Assembly (NCBI RefSeq): GCF_002088235.1 | Contig: NZ_AQQV01000001.1 | Coordinates: 186,001 to 250,000, forward strand | Reading direction: 5' to 3' | Origin: Oceanococcus atlanticus | GTDB lineage: Bacteria; Pseudomonadota; Gammaproteobacteria; Nevskiales; Oceanococcaceae | DNA length: 64,000 bases | In this document: positions 1 to 9,379 of the stretch, in pieces | How positions within the stretch are numbered: the stretch's first letter is position 1 | Layout of the letters: each line of letters opens with the position of its first letter | Program-made: the position numbers and the translations under genes | The notes under the pieces: generated by a model | What the model was told of the DNA's origin: nothing | The model's database searches: none | What the model saw: the letters and a program-made list of their open reading frames with translations, nothing else

Positions 1-11
1 GAGCAAGCTGA
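1..11 (+). CDS. 3' end of an upstream gene, probably sufC (partial)
   Basis: A TGA at 9-11 shares its A with the ATG of sufD (TGATG). Reading back in that frame gives only two complete codons (Ala, Ser). In the usual suf order the gene before sufD is sufC, the ABC-type ATPase, so this is probably its last codons. The identification rests on gene order alone. Confidence 0.3.
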
Positions 12-1060
12 TGCCCGAAGCATTCAGCCTTGCGCCTGCGCAGGCCGATCAGGCCCCGCGCACCCTGTGGCAAGGCGACTGCGCGCGTCGCCTGGTGTGG
101 CTGGATGGCACGTTTCAGGCGGCCTGGTCGCACGGCGAAGCCCCGCAAGCGAGCGACAAGGCCGATCAGCGCACCTGCAGCGCGCTCAAGGACCTGATCA
201 CGCACAGCCGCAGCGAAAGCCACAGCCTTGAACTGAGCAGCGCCGACAAGTTCATCCATCTGGTCTTCGCACACGCCAGCGGTCAGGACGCGCTGTCGCA
301 CTTGAGCCTGGACATTGAGGTGCCCGACAACAGCGAAGTCACCATCATTGAGGAACATGTTGGTGGACGCGCCGGGCTGGCCAGCCAGCAACTCAATCTG
401 AACCTGGGTGCCAACGCCCGGGTCCAGCACGTGCGCCTGCAGCACTGCGCCGCAACACAGATGCTGATCGCCGGCCAGCACGCCAGACTGGCCAACCATG
501 CCCGTCTGTTTCAAACCCACATTGAATGGGGCGGCCGCCTGAGCCGCCTGCACAGCACGCTCGGCCTTGAGGGCCAGGGCGCGGAATGCCATTACTACGC
601 CCTGTCCGGCCTGGGCGATCGCCAGCATGTGGATCATCAGGTCGAGGTGCGTCACGAGGCGGCCCATGCGATCAGCCGCCTGCGCGCGCGCGGCATCGTT
701 GGCGACAGCGCCCGGCAGGTCTTCAACGGCAAGGTCTACGTAGCACGCGGCGCTCAGAAGACCGATTCCGATCAGCTGCTGCGCAATCTGCTGCTCAGTG
801 ACAAAGCCGAAGTCGACGCCAAGCCGGAACTGGAAATCTATGCCGATGACGTGCGCTGCGCGCATGGCTCTACGGTGGGACGGCTAGACGACGCGGCACT
901 GTTCTACCTGCGCAGCCGCGGCCTGAACCGGGCCGAAGCTCGCCGCCTGCTGATGCTCAGCTTTGCCGAGCGCGTATTGCGTGAAATCCCCGACGAAGCG
1001 CTGCGTCATCAAACCCGCGATGCCTTCGCCGACCATCTCAGCCTGCAAACTCCGGCATGA
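11..1060 (+). CDS. sufD: Fe-S cluster assembly protein SufD
   Basis: SufD is a scaffold subunit of the SufBCD complex, which assembles Fe-S clusters in the cytoplasm using persulfide sulfur delivered from SufS. The 349-residue protein has the right-handed beta-helix type sequence of the SufB/SufD family. Its best signature lies near residues 280-305, with CAHGSTVG followed by FYLRSRG, matching the family's C-terminal core with its conserved Cys-His pair. It is shorter than the roughly 420 residues common in enterobacteria, mostly at the N-terminus. The ATG overlaps an upstream stop, and its own stop overlaps sufS (ATGA), so the genes are translationally coupled. Family assignment is firm. Confidence 0.9.
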   Translation: MPEAFSLAPAQADQAPRTLWQGDCARRLVWLDGTFQAAWSHGEAPQASDKADQRTCSALKDLITHSRSESHSLELSSADKFIHLVFAHASGQDALSHLSLDIEVPDNSEVTIIEEHVGGRAGLASQQLNLNLGANARVQHVRLQHCAATQMLIAGQHARLANHARLFQTHIEWGGRLSRLHSTLGLEGQGAECHYYALSGLGDRQHVDHQVEVRHEAAHAISRLRARGIVGDSARQVFNGKVYVARGAQKTDSDQLLRNLLLSDKAEVDAKPELEIYADDVRCAHGSTVGRLDDAALFYLRSRGLNRAEARRLLMLSFAERVLREIPDEALRHQTRDAFADHLSLQTPA

Positions 1061-2277
1061 CAAACATGATTGATGCGCTGCGTGCGCGCTTTCCAGCCCT
1101 GCAGCAGCAGGTCAATGGCCAGCCGCTGGCCTATCTGGACAACGCCGCAACCACGCAAAAGCCCGATACGGTTATCCAGGCGCTGCTCGATTACTACCGT
1201 CAGGACAACGCCAACGTACACCGCGCGGTTCATACCCTGGCGGGGCGTGCCACGCGTGATTACGAGGGCGCGCGCGACCGCATCGCGCAATTCATCAATG
1301 CCGCCTCGCGCGAGAACGTCATCTTCACGCGCGGCACCACTGAAGCGATCAATCTGGTGGCCTACAGCTGGGCCCGTCATCAGCTCGGTGAAGGCGATGA
1401 AATTCTCATCACCGAGTTGGAGCACCACTCCAACATCGTGCCGTGGCAGCTGATCTGCAAAGAAACCGGCGCTGTGCTCAAAGCCGCCCCGGTGAAAGAC
1501 TCCGGTGAACTCGACATGGCGGCCCTGCAAGGCCTGCTCAGCTCGCGCACCAAGCTGGTCGCCATCGGCGATGCCTCCAATGCCATCGGCACCATCAATC
1601 CGGTGGCCGAGATCATCACCCTGGCCCACAAGGTCGGCGCCCGCGTGCTGGTCGATGCGGCACAGGCCATGGCCCACCACAGCTTGGACGTGCAGGCGCT
1701 GGACGCCGATTTCGTGGCCTTCTCCGCGCACAAGATGTACGGCCCCACCGGTTTCGGCGTGCTCTACGGCAAAACCGAAGTGCTCGAACAGGCGCAGCCC
1801 TGGCAGGGTGGCGGCGACATGATCGAAACGGTGACGCTAGAAGAAAGCACCTGGAACGCGCTGCCCTATCGCTTTGAAGCCGGCACACCGAATATTGCTG
1901 ACGCGATTGCCACTGGTGCTGCGGTTGATTTCATGCAGTCGCTGGATCTGAACGCCGTTGCCGAACACGAGCAACGTCTGCTGCAGCAAGCCACCGAAGG
2001 TCTGAACGCTGTGGATGGCCTGCGCATTATTGGCACAGCGCCGAAAAAGGCTGCCATTGTGTCCTTCGTCATGGACACCGCACACCCGCAAGATATCGGC
2101 ACCCTGCTAGATGAAAACGGTATCGCGGTGCGCACCGGCCACCATTGCGCCATGCCGCTGATGGCCCGGTTCGACGTTCCCGGCACTGTGCGCGCCTCAT
2201 TTGCCGCGTACAACACCGCCGAAGAGGTTGAACGCCTGATCGACAGCGTACACAGGATTGCACGCTTGTTCGCCTGA
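1057..2277 (+). CDS. sufS: cysteine desulfurase SufS
   Basis: This PLP-dependent type II cysteine desulfurase takes sulfur from cysteine, leaving alanine, and passes a persulfide to the Suf scaffold. The protein has 406 residues, the same length as E. coli SufS. The PLP-binding lysine is Lys226 in FSAHKMYGPTG and the persulfide-forming cysteine is Cys364 in RTGHHCAMPL, the same numbers as in the E. coli enzyme. The gene overlaps sufD by four bases (ATGA) and ends the operon here: no sufE or sufT follows, and the next gene has its own candidate promoter. Confidence 0.96.
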   Translation: MTNMIDALRARFPALQQQVNGQPLAYLDNAATTQKPDTVIQALLDYYRQDNANVHRAVHTLAGRATRDYEGARDRIAQFINAASRENVIFTRGTTEAINLVAYSWARHQLGEGDEILITELEHHSNIVPWQLICKETGAVLKAAPVKDSGELDMAALQGLLSSRTKLVAIGDASNAIGTINPVAEIITLAHKVGARVLVDAAQAMAHHSLDVQALDADFVAFSAHKMYGPTGFGVLYGKTEVLEQAQPWQGGGDMIETVTLEESTWNALPYRFEAGTPNIADAIATGAAVDFMQSLDLNAVAEHEQRLLQQATEGLNAVDGLRIIGTAPKKAAIVSFVMDTAHPQDIGTLLDENGIAVRTGHHCAMPLMARFDVPGTVRASFAAYNTAEEVERLIDSVHRIARLFA

Positions 2278-2302
2278 GCAGGCGTAGAGACAAAGCCCAA
2301 AC

Positions 2303-2331
2303 TTGTCATTGCAAGCCGCTGAATTTGCTAC
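2303..2331 (+). promoter_or_regulatory. candidate sigma-70 promoter for the GGDEF/EAL gene
   Basis: TTGTCA at 2303-2308 and TGCTAC at 2326-2331 are separated by 17 bases in the short gap after sufS. The -10 match is weak. Transcription would start about 2338, almost on the ATG at 2341, so the message would have little or no leader, and no Shine-Dalgarno sequence is visible. Proposed from spacing and -35 match only. Confidence 0.35.
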
Positions 2332-2340
2332 GCTTGAAGC

Positions 2341-5300
2341 ATGAATTCGGGCAATGACGCTGCTTTAGAAACTCCGGTGCGCTGGCTGCAAAGCCTGCGC
2401 TTCGCGTTATTGCTATTGAGCCTGTTGCTAACGCTGATCTTCGGCAGCGTAGCCGTCACGTTGAATCAGCAAGCCGTTGCCACCCCTTTGAGCGAAGCCA
2501 GCGCGGCACGCTTTTCCCAGCAACAGCACAGCCTGCAAGGCCAGTTCAACGACAAAATCGGCAATGCCGAGCGCCTTGCACAGGCACTCAACGACCTGAC
2601 CGCGGAGCTATGGGGACGTGAAGCGGAATTGCGCCATCTCGGCCAGCATCTGCTTGAACAACTGCCCCCCGAATCGCCGGTGATCGCTGCTGGCATCTGG
2701 CCCGAACCGCGGGAATTTCAGCGCGACCGGGTCCGCAGCAGCCTGTATTGGACGATCCAGCATGACGGCGAACGCCAAGTTCGCTTCCACAATGACTACA
2801 ACAACACGGCCAACATCAGCTATCACGGCGAAAGCTGGTACACGCCGACCCGCCATCAGCGCGAGCCTGGGTGCTACTGGACCCAACGCTACACCGACCC
2901 GTTTTTGCGCAAAGCCGTCATCACCTGTGCCATCGGCTTGCGTCGTGACAATCGATTTATAGGCGCCACCAGTATCGTCCTGGATCCGCAGCGCCTGCAT
3001 CCCGATATGGCCACGATGAAACGCGCCTCACCGTTTTACCTGCTGCTCGATCATGGCCAGCATATTCTGAACGCACAAGGCATCGCACTGGAGGGCTCCG
3101 ACACGTTGCCGGCGTTGGCTCAGCACGACAAACGCTTCGGACAGATCACTGTTCAACTGCATAACGAAGCCGAGCGCCGTGTCAGCAATGTCCGCCAGGA
3201 CAAGCCCCAGTGGCGCGAAGAGGTCGACAAGCTCAGCCAGCAAAGCCGCCAACTCTCCCAACTGCAGGCCGAACACATCCTGGCGCGCCTGCACGCGGAC
3301 AGCGACGACGCAACGCCTGGTCGCAGCGTACTGATCAAGAGCGACGCCCTTCACCAGACGGCGGTGAGGATTACACCACTGAGCAACATCGGCATACTGC
3401 TCAGCGGTCAAAATCAGGCCAGCCAGCTGGCTGGCGTCCCCTGGGATCGCTGGCTCAGCGCCAGCATCACCGCCGGGGCCATCGCCATCGCATTACTGCT
3501 TTCCTTTGTGTTCAGCGGCGGTGTCGTGCTGCGCCCCTTGCACCGACTCATCCGCCAGCTGCGACTGCCGGCTGAAGACACACATGTGGACACCACGCCG
3601 GCGCATGAAATTGGCGTCATCGGTGAACTGGTCAACGCACGACACGCCCACATCCGGCGCTTGCTTGAAGCGGCCAACCGCAAATCGCGCGCGGATGCCC
3701 GCAAGGCCAAAAACAACCCCGGCCGTGAGCAAAACAGTGATTCCGGATGGGCGGTCATTGATGCCATAGCTGATGCTGTCGCGGTGAGCGACACGCAGGG
3801 CAACATCAGCTATCTCAACCATGCAGCGGAAACCCTGACCGGCTGGAATCTTGCCCAGGCGCGTGGCCTGGATTTCGATGAGGTTTTTCACATCCTCGAC
3901 CAGCACGGCAAACAGCGCCTGGCCCAGCTTGCCACACGTGCACTGCAGGCCTCACCAGCTGCGGAGCAAGCCGTCGCGGTCATGTTCAAGACACGCAGTG
4001 GGCATCATCTGCCGAGCAAGCTCAGCAGCGCTCCGATTCGAGACTCACGCGGCGCCGTTGTTGGCGCGGCCATCATTCTCAACGATGCGCGCAGCAGTCT
4101 GGGCTCCAGCGGCCCGATTGCAAGCGAATTGCGCGACAAGCTTACCGGCCTGCTCAATCGACAGGCCTTTGACGCCGAGCTGGCTTCACGCTGTGAAGCG
4201 GCGCGACAAAACCTCGCCAACACGTTTGCCCTGCTCTACCTTGATGTCGACCACATGCAGGACATCAATCAGGCCTTTGGCAGCGAGGGCGGCGATGAAT
4301 TTTTGCGCCAGCTGGGGCGTCTGATCCAGAGCGATGTCGGCGAGAACAATCCAGCCTACCGGCTGAACAGCGACAAATTTGGCGTTCTGATCGAAACAGC
4401 AGACCCTGCTGCGGCTCAACTGACTGCTGAACTGCTCAGTGCCGATGTGCAAAGCTGGGGCTTCCAGTGGCATGGCGAGCGTCGTGACGTCAGCGTCAGC
4501 ACCGGTCTGATCATGGTCGACAAGGACAGCGGTCGCCCGGCCGATGTTCTACGGCAGGCCGATGCGCTGTGTCAGCAAGCGCAAAATGAAGGGCGAGGCC
4601 GCATCATCAGCGGTCGCGCGCAAGCGGACAAAGAGGACCGCCGTGATGACCGCAACTGGCTGACCAACATCAAGAAAGGTCTGGCTGAAGATCGCTTTCA
4701 CCTGTCAACACAGCAAATCCGTCCATTACAGCGCAACAGTGATGACGGGCACGTGTTCAGCACCTTGACCGCACTGGAGGACGACGAGGGCTTCTGGACC
4801 GGCGCAGACACTTTTATGCCGGTGGCCGAGCGTCACGATCTGGCTGAACAGCTCGATCGCTGGACCATTGATCAGGTTTTCAAGCATCTGATCAAAGATC
4901 CAGAACTCACCGTTGGCATTGATTTCTGCATCATTTCGCTCTCAGTCAGCAGCATGCAATCGCCGCGCTTTCTCGATTTCATGATTGAGCATTTCAAGGA
5001 CAGCGCGGTATCACCAAACAAGATCTGCCTTGATCTGAGCGAAAACAACGTACACACCCGTTTGTCCAGCGCACGTGATTTCTGCCGCACCATGCACCGT
5101 GCTGGCTGTCGCCTGAGTCTTTCCGGGGTCTCAACCAGACCGTCCAGCTACAAGCTGATTCGCGAACTGCCCGTTCAGTTGGTGCGCTTCGATCCAGCCC
5201 TGACCCACAGTGCGGATCGCGATCCGGTGGAGCGCTTGGCCACCGAATCACTGCACCGCATTGTCCATACGCTGGGCAAGCAAAGCATGGCTTTGCAGGT

Positions 5301-5406
5301 TAATTCCGCCGAACTGCTGCGCGTGCTGCAGGGTATCGGCATCAACTATGCGCAGGGCGATGCCATCGCCCGCCCCACCCCGATCGTGTTTCAGGCCCAA
5401 GCTTAG
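2341..5406 (+). CDS. membrane protein with PAS and degenerate GGDEF and EAL domains
   Basis: A 1021-residue protein of the c-di-GMP signalling type. In order it shows a membrane helix (about 21-41), a long periplasmic sensor region, a second helix (about 365-395), a PAS domain (about 475-580), a GGDEF fold (about 605-765) and an EAL fold (about 775-1015). Both enzymatic domains look dead. The GGDEF signature position reads NSDKF (676-680). A literal GGDEF string at 650-654 sits where active enzymes have the GHxxGD motif. In the EAL domain the EAL triplet reads TAL (810-812), and the loop that is normally DDFGTG reads SGVSTR (928-933). It is therefore more likely a c-di-GMP or protein-binding receptor than a cyclase or phosphodiesterase. 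Function and partner are unknown. Confidence 0.85.
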   Translation: MNSGNDAALETPVRWLQSLRFALLLLSLLLTLIFGSVAVTLNQQAVATPLSEASAARFSQQQHSLQGQFNDKIGNAERLAQALNDLTAELWGREAELRHLGQHLLEQLPPESPVIAAGIWPEPREFQRDRVRSSLYWTIQHDGERQVRFHNDYNNTANISYHGESWYTPTRHQREPGCYWTQRYTDPFLRKAVITCAIGLRRDNRFIGATSIVLDPQRLHPDMATMKRASPFYLLLDHGQHILNAQGIALEGSDTLPALAQHDKRFGQITVQLHNEAERRVSNVRQDKPQWREEVDKLSQQSRQLSQLQAEHILARLHADSDDATPGRSVLIKSDALHQTAVRITPLSNIGILLSGQNQASQLAGVPWDRWLSASITAGAIAIALLLSFVFSGGVVLRPLHRLIRQLRLPAEDTHVDTTPAHEIGVIGELVNARHAHIRRLLEAANRKSRADARKAKNNPGREQNSDSGWAVIDAIADAVAVSDTQGNISYLNHAAETLTGWNLAQARGLDFDEVFHILDQHGKQRLAQLATRALQASPAAEQAVAVMFKTRSGHHLPSKLSSAPIRDSRGAVVGAAIILNDARSSLGSSGPIASELRDKLTGLLNRQAFDAELASRCEAARQNLANTFALLYLDVDHMQDINQAFGSEGGDEFLRQLGRLIQSDVGENNPAYRLNSDKFGVLIETADPAAAQLTAELLSADVQSWGFQWHGERRDVSVSTGLIMVDKDSGRPADVLRQADALCQQAQNEGRGRIISGRAQADKEDRRDDRNWLTNIKKGLAEDRFHLSTQQIRPLQRNSDDGHVFSTLTALEDDEGFWTGADTFMPVAERHDLAEQLDRWTIDQVFKHLIKDPELTVGIDFCIISLSVSSMQSPRFLDFMIEHFKDSAVSPNKICLDLSENNVHTRLSSARDFCRTMHRAGCRLSLSGVSTRPSSYKLIRELPVQLVRFDPALTHSADRDPVERLATESLHRIVHTLGKQSMALQVNSAELLRVLQGIGINYAQGDAIARPTPIVFQAQA

Positions 5407-5497
5407 GCCGTGTCCGGAATCGGCTGGTTTTGCCGTACAGTGACATAGACACAAAAGCAGGGCCTGACAACAAGGCCCGCATGATTGGGGGAACATC

Positions 5498-5890
5498 ATG
5501 GCGAAACGCATACTGGCCTGCGTGCTCACACTCTGCCTGCTCGGCTGCACCACCACGCGGGCCGTAGAAAGAATGGAAAACGCCACCTTATCGGCGCTCA
5601 AACCAGGTGATCATGTCATCGTTGAGATGGTGTCTGACGACACCCTGGAACTGACCGTGCGCAGTGCTGACAACGACACCTTGCGGGGCATCGCCCCGGA
5701 CGGTCGATTGTGGGAAATTCCCATGCGCTTGATCACCTCAGTACAACGCGCAGAGATGAATCATGAGCGTGAATTCGCCCCGGGCAGAACACTCGGGCTT
5801 GGTTTTCTAACCTACGTTACGCTCATGATCCTTGGCGGCATGGCGCTGTCAAAGGGCATCAAAGACGCGATTGACGATCACGACAACTGA
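5498..5890 (+). CDS. small lipoprotein of unknown function
   Basis: 130 residues starting with a lipoprotein signal peptide: positive start, hydrophobic stretch and a LLGC lipobox, so Cys17 is the likely lipidated residue. The middle resembles a small beta-rich domain (about 30-85). A second hydrophobic segment (about 98-116) is followed by a charged tail, so the mature protein may also cross or lie in the membrane. A GGGGGA ribosome site precedes the ATG. The leader contains a 6-bp hairpin at 5460-5478. I do not recognise the family. It converges on htpX across a hairpin. Confidence 0.75.
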   Translation: MAKRILACVLTLCLLGCTTTRAVERMENATLSALKPGDHVIVEMVSDDTLELTVRSADNDTLRGIAPDGRLWEIPMRLITSVQRAEMNHEREFAPGRTLGLGFLTYVTLMILGGMALSKGIKDAIDDHDN

Positions 5891-5916
5891 GCCGCAGGAA
5901 CAACACACTGCGGCTC
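5889..5916. terminator. hairpin between convergent lipoprotein gene and htpX
   Basis: A perfect 9-bp stem (GAGCCGCAG pairing with CTGCGGCTC) with a 10-base loop lies between two convergent genes. There is no T-run on either side, so it may be a weak or Rho-assisted bidirectional terminator or simply a 3'-end stabilising hairpin. Confidence 0.5.
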
Positions 5917-5927
5917 AATATGTCTGA

Positions 5928-6824
5928 TTAGCGCACGATCTGATCAGCGTCCTGCAGCGCCTTGATCCGCTCTTCCAGCGGCGGGTGCGTCATGAACAAG
6001 CGCTTCAGACCACTGCCGAAGTTGGGTGCAATACCGAAGGCGCTGAGTTGCTCAGGCAAGGCCCCTTGGGCCACTGGCTCACGACTCTTGAGTCGCTCAA
6101 GGGCGGCAATCATCTTGCGTTTGCCGGCCAGACTGGCACCACCGGAGTCGGCGTGAAATTCACGCCAGCGCGAGAACCAGGCCACGATCGCACTGGCCAG
6201 AATGCCAAACACGATCTGCAACACCATCACGGTGGCGAAATAGCCCAGGCCCGCACCACGGTCATTCTTGAACACGGCACGGTCGATCACATAGCCGATA
6301 ACCCGGGCGAGGAACATCACGAAGGTGTTCACCACCCCCTGAATCAGAGTCAGCGTAACCATGTCACCGTTTGCGACGTGGCTGACTTCATGGCCCAGCA
6401 CCGCTTCAATCTCGTCCTGGGTCATGCCACGCAACAGCCCGGTGCTGACCGCAACCAACGCGTTGTTCTTGTTCATGCCGGTGGCAAACGCGTTGACATC
6501 CGGAGAGTCGTAAACCGCCACTTCCGGCATGCCAATACCGGCCTGACGAGCCTGCCGCTGCACCGTCGACAGCAGCCAGGCCTCGGCCGAATTGCTCGGC
6601 TTCTCAATCACTTTCGCACCGGTACCCATCTTAGCCATGGTCTTGGACATGGCCAGCGAGATGAACGAGCCGCCCATGCCGAAAATGGCACAGAAAATCA
6701 GCAGCGCGCGCATGTCCAGCCCGTTCTGCGTCATGTAGCGATCCACGCCCAGCAGGTAGGCAACGATGCTCAACACCACGATCACCGCGATGTTGGTTAC
6801 CAGAAACAGTGCGATTCTTTTCAT
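5928..6824 (-). CDS. htpX: membrane zinc metalloprotease HtpX
   Basis: HtpX is an inner-membrane M48 protease that helps FtsH degrade misfolded membrane proteins. The 298-residue protein has two N-terminal helices (about 5-25 and 40-60), the zinc-binding HEVSH at 145-149, hydrophobic segments around 160-215 and the downstream zinc-ligand region FHADSGG near 223. Length and layout match the E. coli protein. It stands alone between parC and the lipoprotein gene. In E. coli it belongs to the Cpx envelope-stress regulon; I saw no Cpx box here. Confidence 0.95.
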   Translation of the reverse strand: MKRIALFLVTNIAVIVVLSIVAYLLGVDRYMTQNGLDMRALLIFCAIFGMGGSFISLAMSKTMAKMGTGAKVIEKPSNSAEAWLLSTVQRQARQAGIGMPEVAVYDSPDVNAFATGMNKNNALVAVSTGLLRGMTQDEIEAVLGHEVSHVANGDMVTLTLIQGVVNTFVMFLARVIGYVIDRAVFKNDRGAGLGYFATVMVLQIVFGILASAIVAWFSRWREFHADSGGASLAGKRKMIAALERLKSREPVAQGALPEQLSAFGIAPNFGSGLKRLFMTHPPLEERIKALQDADQIVR

Positions 6825-6933
6825 TGGGGTCTGGCCCTTGGCACACGTGAAGGGGATGCGGCCACCATGGCGGCACCCTCAAATGCCCCGCTCATCCCGG
6901 GGCAACCCTTAGATAGGGGCGAACCGGTCCGGT

Positions 6934-9240
6934 TCAATCCCCGTTATCGCTGGCGGGTGGCGCTTCGTCTGCCGTCGGCTCACCCAGCTCGGTCGCCACC
7001 GCGCCATCACCAATAACCTGCAGTTCGTCGACTCGCTGAAGCCCACGCGGCAGCACCTGACCGCGGCTGGCACGCTTGCCGGAGAAGCGCTCAATGTCAT
7101 CAGCTTTGAGCGTGAAACTGCGCTTACCGGCATCCAGCTTGAGCTGCTGACCCGGCCCCATGAGGCACCAGTGAGCAATCGTTTCACCCGCTTTGAGCCC
7201 AATCAACTTGTTGCCCTTGCCGCGCGGCAGCTGGGGCAACTCGGTCAATGGCTGGATCAGCAGACGACCGACATTGCTGATGATGGCCAGACGCAGATCT
7301 TCGGGCGGTGCCGTGAGCCTAAGCGGCGACAACACAGCCGAGCCTTTGGGCAGCGTCAGACAGGCCTTACCAGCGCGGTTACGGGTTTGCAGGTCAGCCT
7401 GGGTCACGATGAACCCGTAGCCAGCATCACTAGCCAGCACGTAACGCTGCTCCGCAGGCCCAAGCGTGAGGCCGATGAAGGTAGCGCCATCGGCTGGATT
7501 GAGCTGTGCGGTCAGCGGCTCGCCCAGACTGCGTGCCGATGGCAAGCCGTGTGAGGCCACGCTGTAAGCCCGCCCGCTGGAGTCGAGGATCGACAGCAGC
7601 TGACCGGTGCGCCCGCTGGCGGCCGCCATGAACTCATCGCCGGCTTTGTAGTTGAGGCTTTGCGGATCAACCTGGTAGCCCTTGCCGGCGCGAATCCAGC
7701 CCGCCTTGGACAGCACCACGGTGATCGGCTCGCTCGGCATCATCTGGGTTTCGTCGATCGCCTTGGCCTGCTCGCGCTCGACCAGCGGCGTGCGCCGATC
7801 ATCACCATAGGTTTCGGCGTCGGCCGTGATTTCCTTGGCAATCAGCTTCTTCAGCTTGGCGGCCGAGCCGAGCAAGGCCTCGAGCTGATCACGTTCCTTG
7901 GCCAGCTCGTCCTGCTCGCCACGGATTTTCATTTCCTCCAGGCGCATCAAATGACGCAGCTTGAGGTTGAGCACCGCTTCGGCCTGAATGTCGCTGAGCC
8001 CGAAACGCTCCATCATCACCGCCTTGGGATCGTCCTCGGTGCGGATGATGTGGATGACCTCATCGATATTGAGGAAGGCAATGAGCAGGCCGTCAAGAAT
8101 ATGCAGGCGGTCGCGGACCACACCCAGGCGGTACTCCAGCCGGCGCCGCACGGTCTGGGTGCGGTACTGCAGCCAGTCCACCAGCAGATCGCGCAGCCCG
8201 CGCACACCCGGACGGCCATCCAGCCCGATCACATTGATGTTGATACGGTAGGAACGCTCAAGGTCGGTGGTGGCGAACAGGTGGCTCATCAGGTCGTCCG
8301 CATCCACCCGGCGCGAACGCGGCGTGACCACGATGCGGGTCGGATTTTCATGATCCGACTCATCACGCAGATCCTCGACCAGCGGCAGCTTCTTGCTGCG
8401 CATCTGGGCCGCGATCTGCTCCAGAATCTTGGAACCGCTGGCCTGGTGCGGCAGTGCGGTGATGACCACATCACCGTTGTCGTCACGCTCCCAGCGGGCA
8501 CGCAGACGAACCTGGCCATTGCCGCTCTGGTACATCTTGCGAATATCGGCCGCGGGCGTAATCAGCTCGGCTCCGGTCGGAAAATCCGGCCCCGGCACCA
8601 GGGTAAACAGGGCCTCATCATCAAGCTGCGGATTGTCCAGCAGGGCCACACAGGCCTTGGCCACTTCGCGCAGATTGTGCGGTGGGATGTCGGTGGCCAT
8701 ACCCACCGCAATACCGGTGGTGCCATTGAGCAGTACATTGGGCAGACGCGCCGGCAGTGTGCACGGCTCTTTCAGGGTGCCGTCGAAATTCGGCTGCCAC
8801 TCAACCGTGCCCTGCCCCAGCTCGGCCAGCAAAACCTCGGAATAACGGGTCAGCTTGGCCTCGGTGTAACGCATGGCCGCAAACGATTTGGGATCGTCCG
8901 GTGCGCCCCAGTTGCCCTGCCCGTCAATCAGCGGGTAGCGGTAACTGAAGTCCTGCGCCATCAGCACCATCGCTTCGTAGCACGCGGAATCGCCATGCGG
9001 ATGGAATTTGCCGATGACGTCACCGACGGTGCGGGCGGACTTCTTGGGCTTGGCGCTGGCGCTCAGCCCCAGCTCGGACATCGCGTAGACGATACGTCGC
9101 TGCACCGGTTTGAGCCCGTCACCCAGATGCGGCAAGGCGCGATCCAGGATGACGTACATCGAGTAATCCAGATACGCGCGTTCGGCGAACTGGGAAAGCG
9201 GCAGGCTCTCAGGAGCCTCCATGTCAGTGATATCAACCAT
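6934..9240 (-). CDS. parC: DNA topoisomerase IV subunit A
   Basis: ParC is the DNA-cleaving subunit of topoisomerase IV, which decatenates daughter chromosomes. The 768-residue protein has the winged-helix and tower region, the active-site tyrosine Tyr125 in RYTE and a C-terminal beta-pinwheel from about 490. The quinolone-determining stretch [10 protein letters not shown] keeps Ser85 and Glu89, the wild-type quinolone-sensitive state. It lies downstream of parE on the same strand, 139 bases apart, with a large palindromic element in the gap. Confidence 0.97.
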   Translation of the reverse strand: MVDITDMEAPESLPLSQFAERAYLDYSMYVILDRALPHLGDGLKPVQRRIVYAMSELGLSASAKPKKSARTVGDVIGKFHPHGDSACYEAMVLMAQDFSYRYPLIDGQGNWGAPDDPKSFAAMRYTEAKLTRYSEVLLAELGQGTVEWQPNFDGTLKEPCTLPARLPNVLLNGTTGIAVGMATDIPPHNLREVAKACVALLDNPQLDDEALFTLVPGPDFPTGAELITPAADIRKMYQSGNGQVRLRARWERDDNGDVVITALPHQASGSKILEQIAAQMRSKKLPLVEDLRDESDHENPTRIVVTPRSRRVDADDLMSHLFATTDLERSYRININVIGLDGRPGVRGLRDLLVDWLQYRTQTVRRRLEYRLGVVRDRLHILDGLLIAFLNIDEVIHIIRTEDDPKAVMMERFGLSDIQAEAVLNLKLRHLMRLEEMKIRGEQDELAKERDQLEALLGSAAKLKKLIAKEITADAETYGDDRRTPLVEREQAKAIDETQMMPSEPITVVLSKAGWIRAGKGYQVDPQSLNYKAGDEFMAAASGRTGQLLSILDSSGRAYSVASHGLPSARSLGEPLTAQLNPADGATFIGLTLGPAEQRYVLASDAGYGFIVTQADLQTRNRAGKACLTLPKGSAVLSPLRLTAPPEDLRLAIISNVGRLLIQPLTELPQLPRGKGNKLIGLKAGETIAHWCLMGPGQQLKLDAGKRSFTLKADDIERFSGKRASRGQVLPRGLQRVDELQVIGDGAVATELGEPTADEAPPASDNGD

Positions 9241-9269
9241 CGTTGTTCAACTCCAGTGCAACTCAGCTG

Positions 9270-9368
9270 CCTTGCAAGCTGTGTTTCGAAACTCGCTCAA
9301 GTACATCCATGTATCGCTTGTCATCGGCCATCCAGGCCTCTGACAGTTTCGAAACACAGCTTACAAGG
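9270..9368. repeat. nested palindromic element between parE and parC
   Basis: Two 24-base arms (9270-9293 and 9345-9368) are inverted copies with 23 of 24 positions pairing. The 51-base interior holds two smaller dyads: TACAT-CC-ATGTA at 9302-9313 and GGCC-N5-GGCC at 9326-9338. The transcript could fold as a long stem with two side hairpins. There is no T-run for a classical terminator. The architecture resembles the dispersed palindromic intergenic repeats of many gammaproteobacteria, but I saw no second copy in this window. Confidence 0.7.
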
Positions 9369-9379
9369 CAAAATCGCAC

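Noticed and set aside
4288-4302. Literal GGDEF string as an active diguanylate cyclase site
   Set aside because: Alignment by neighbouring motifs places it at the GHxxGD position; the real signature position reads NSDKF.
7983-9240. Quinolone-resistance substitutions in ParC
   Set aside because: Ser85 and Glu89 are the sensitive-type residues, so no resistance change is seen.
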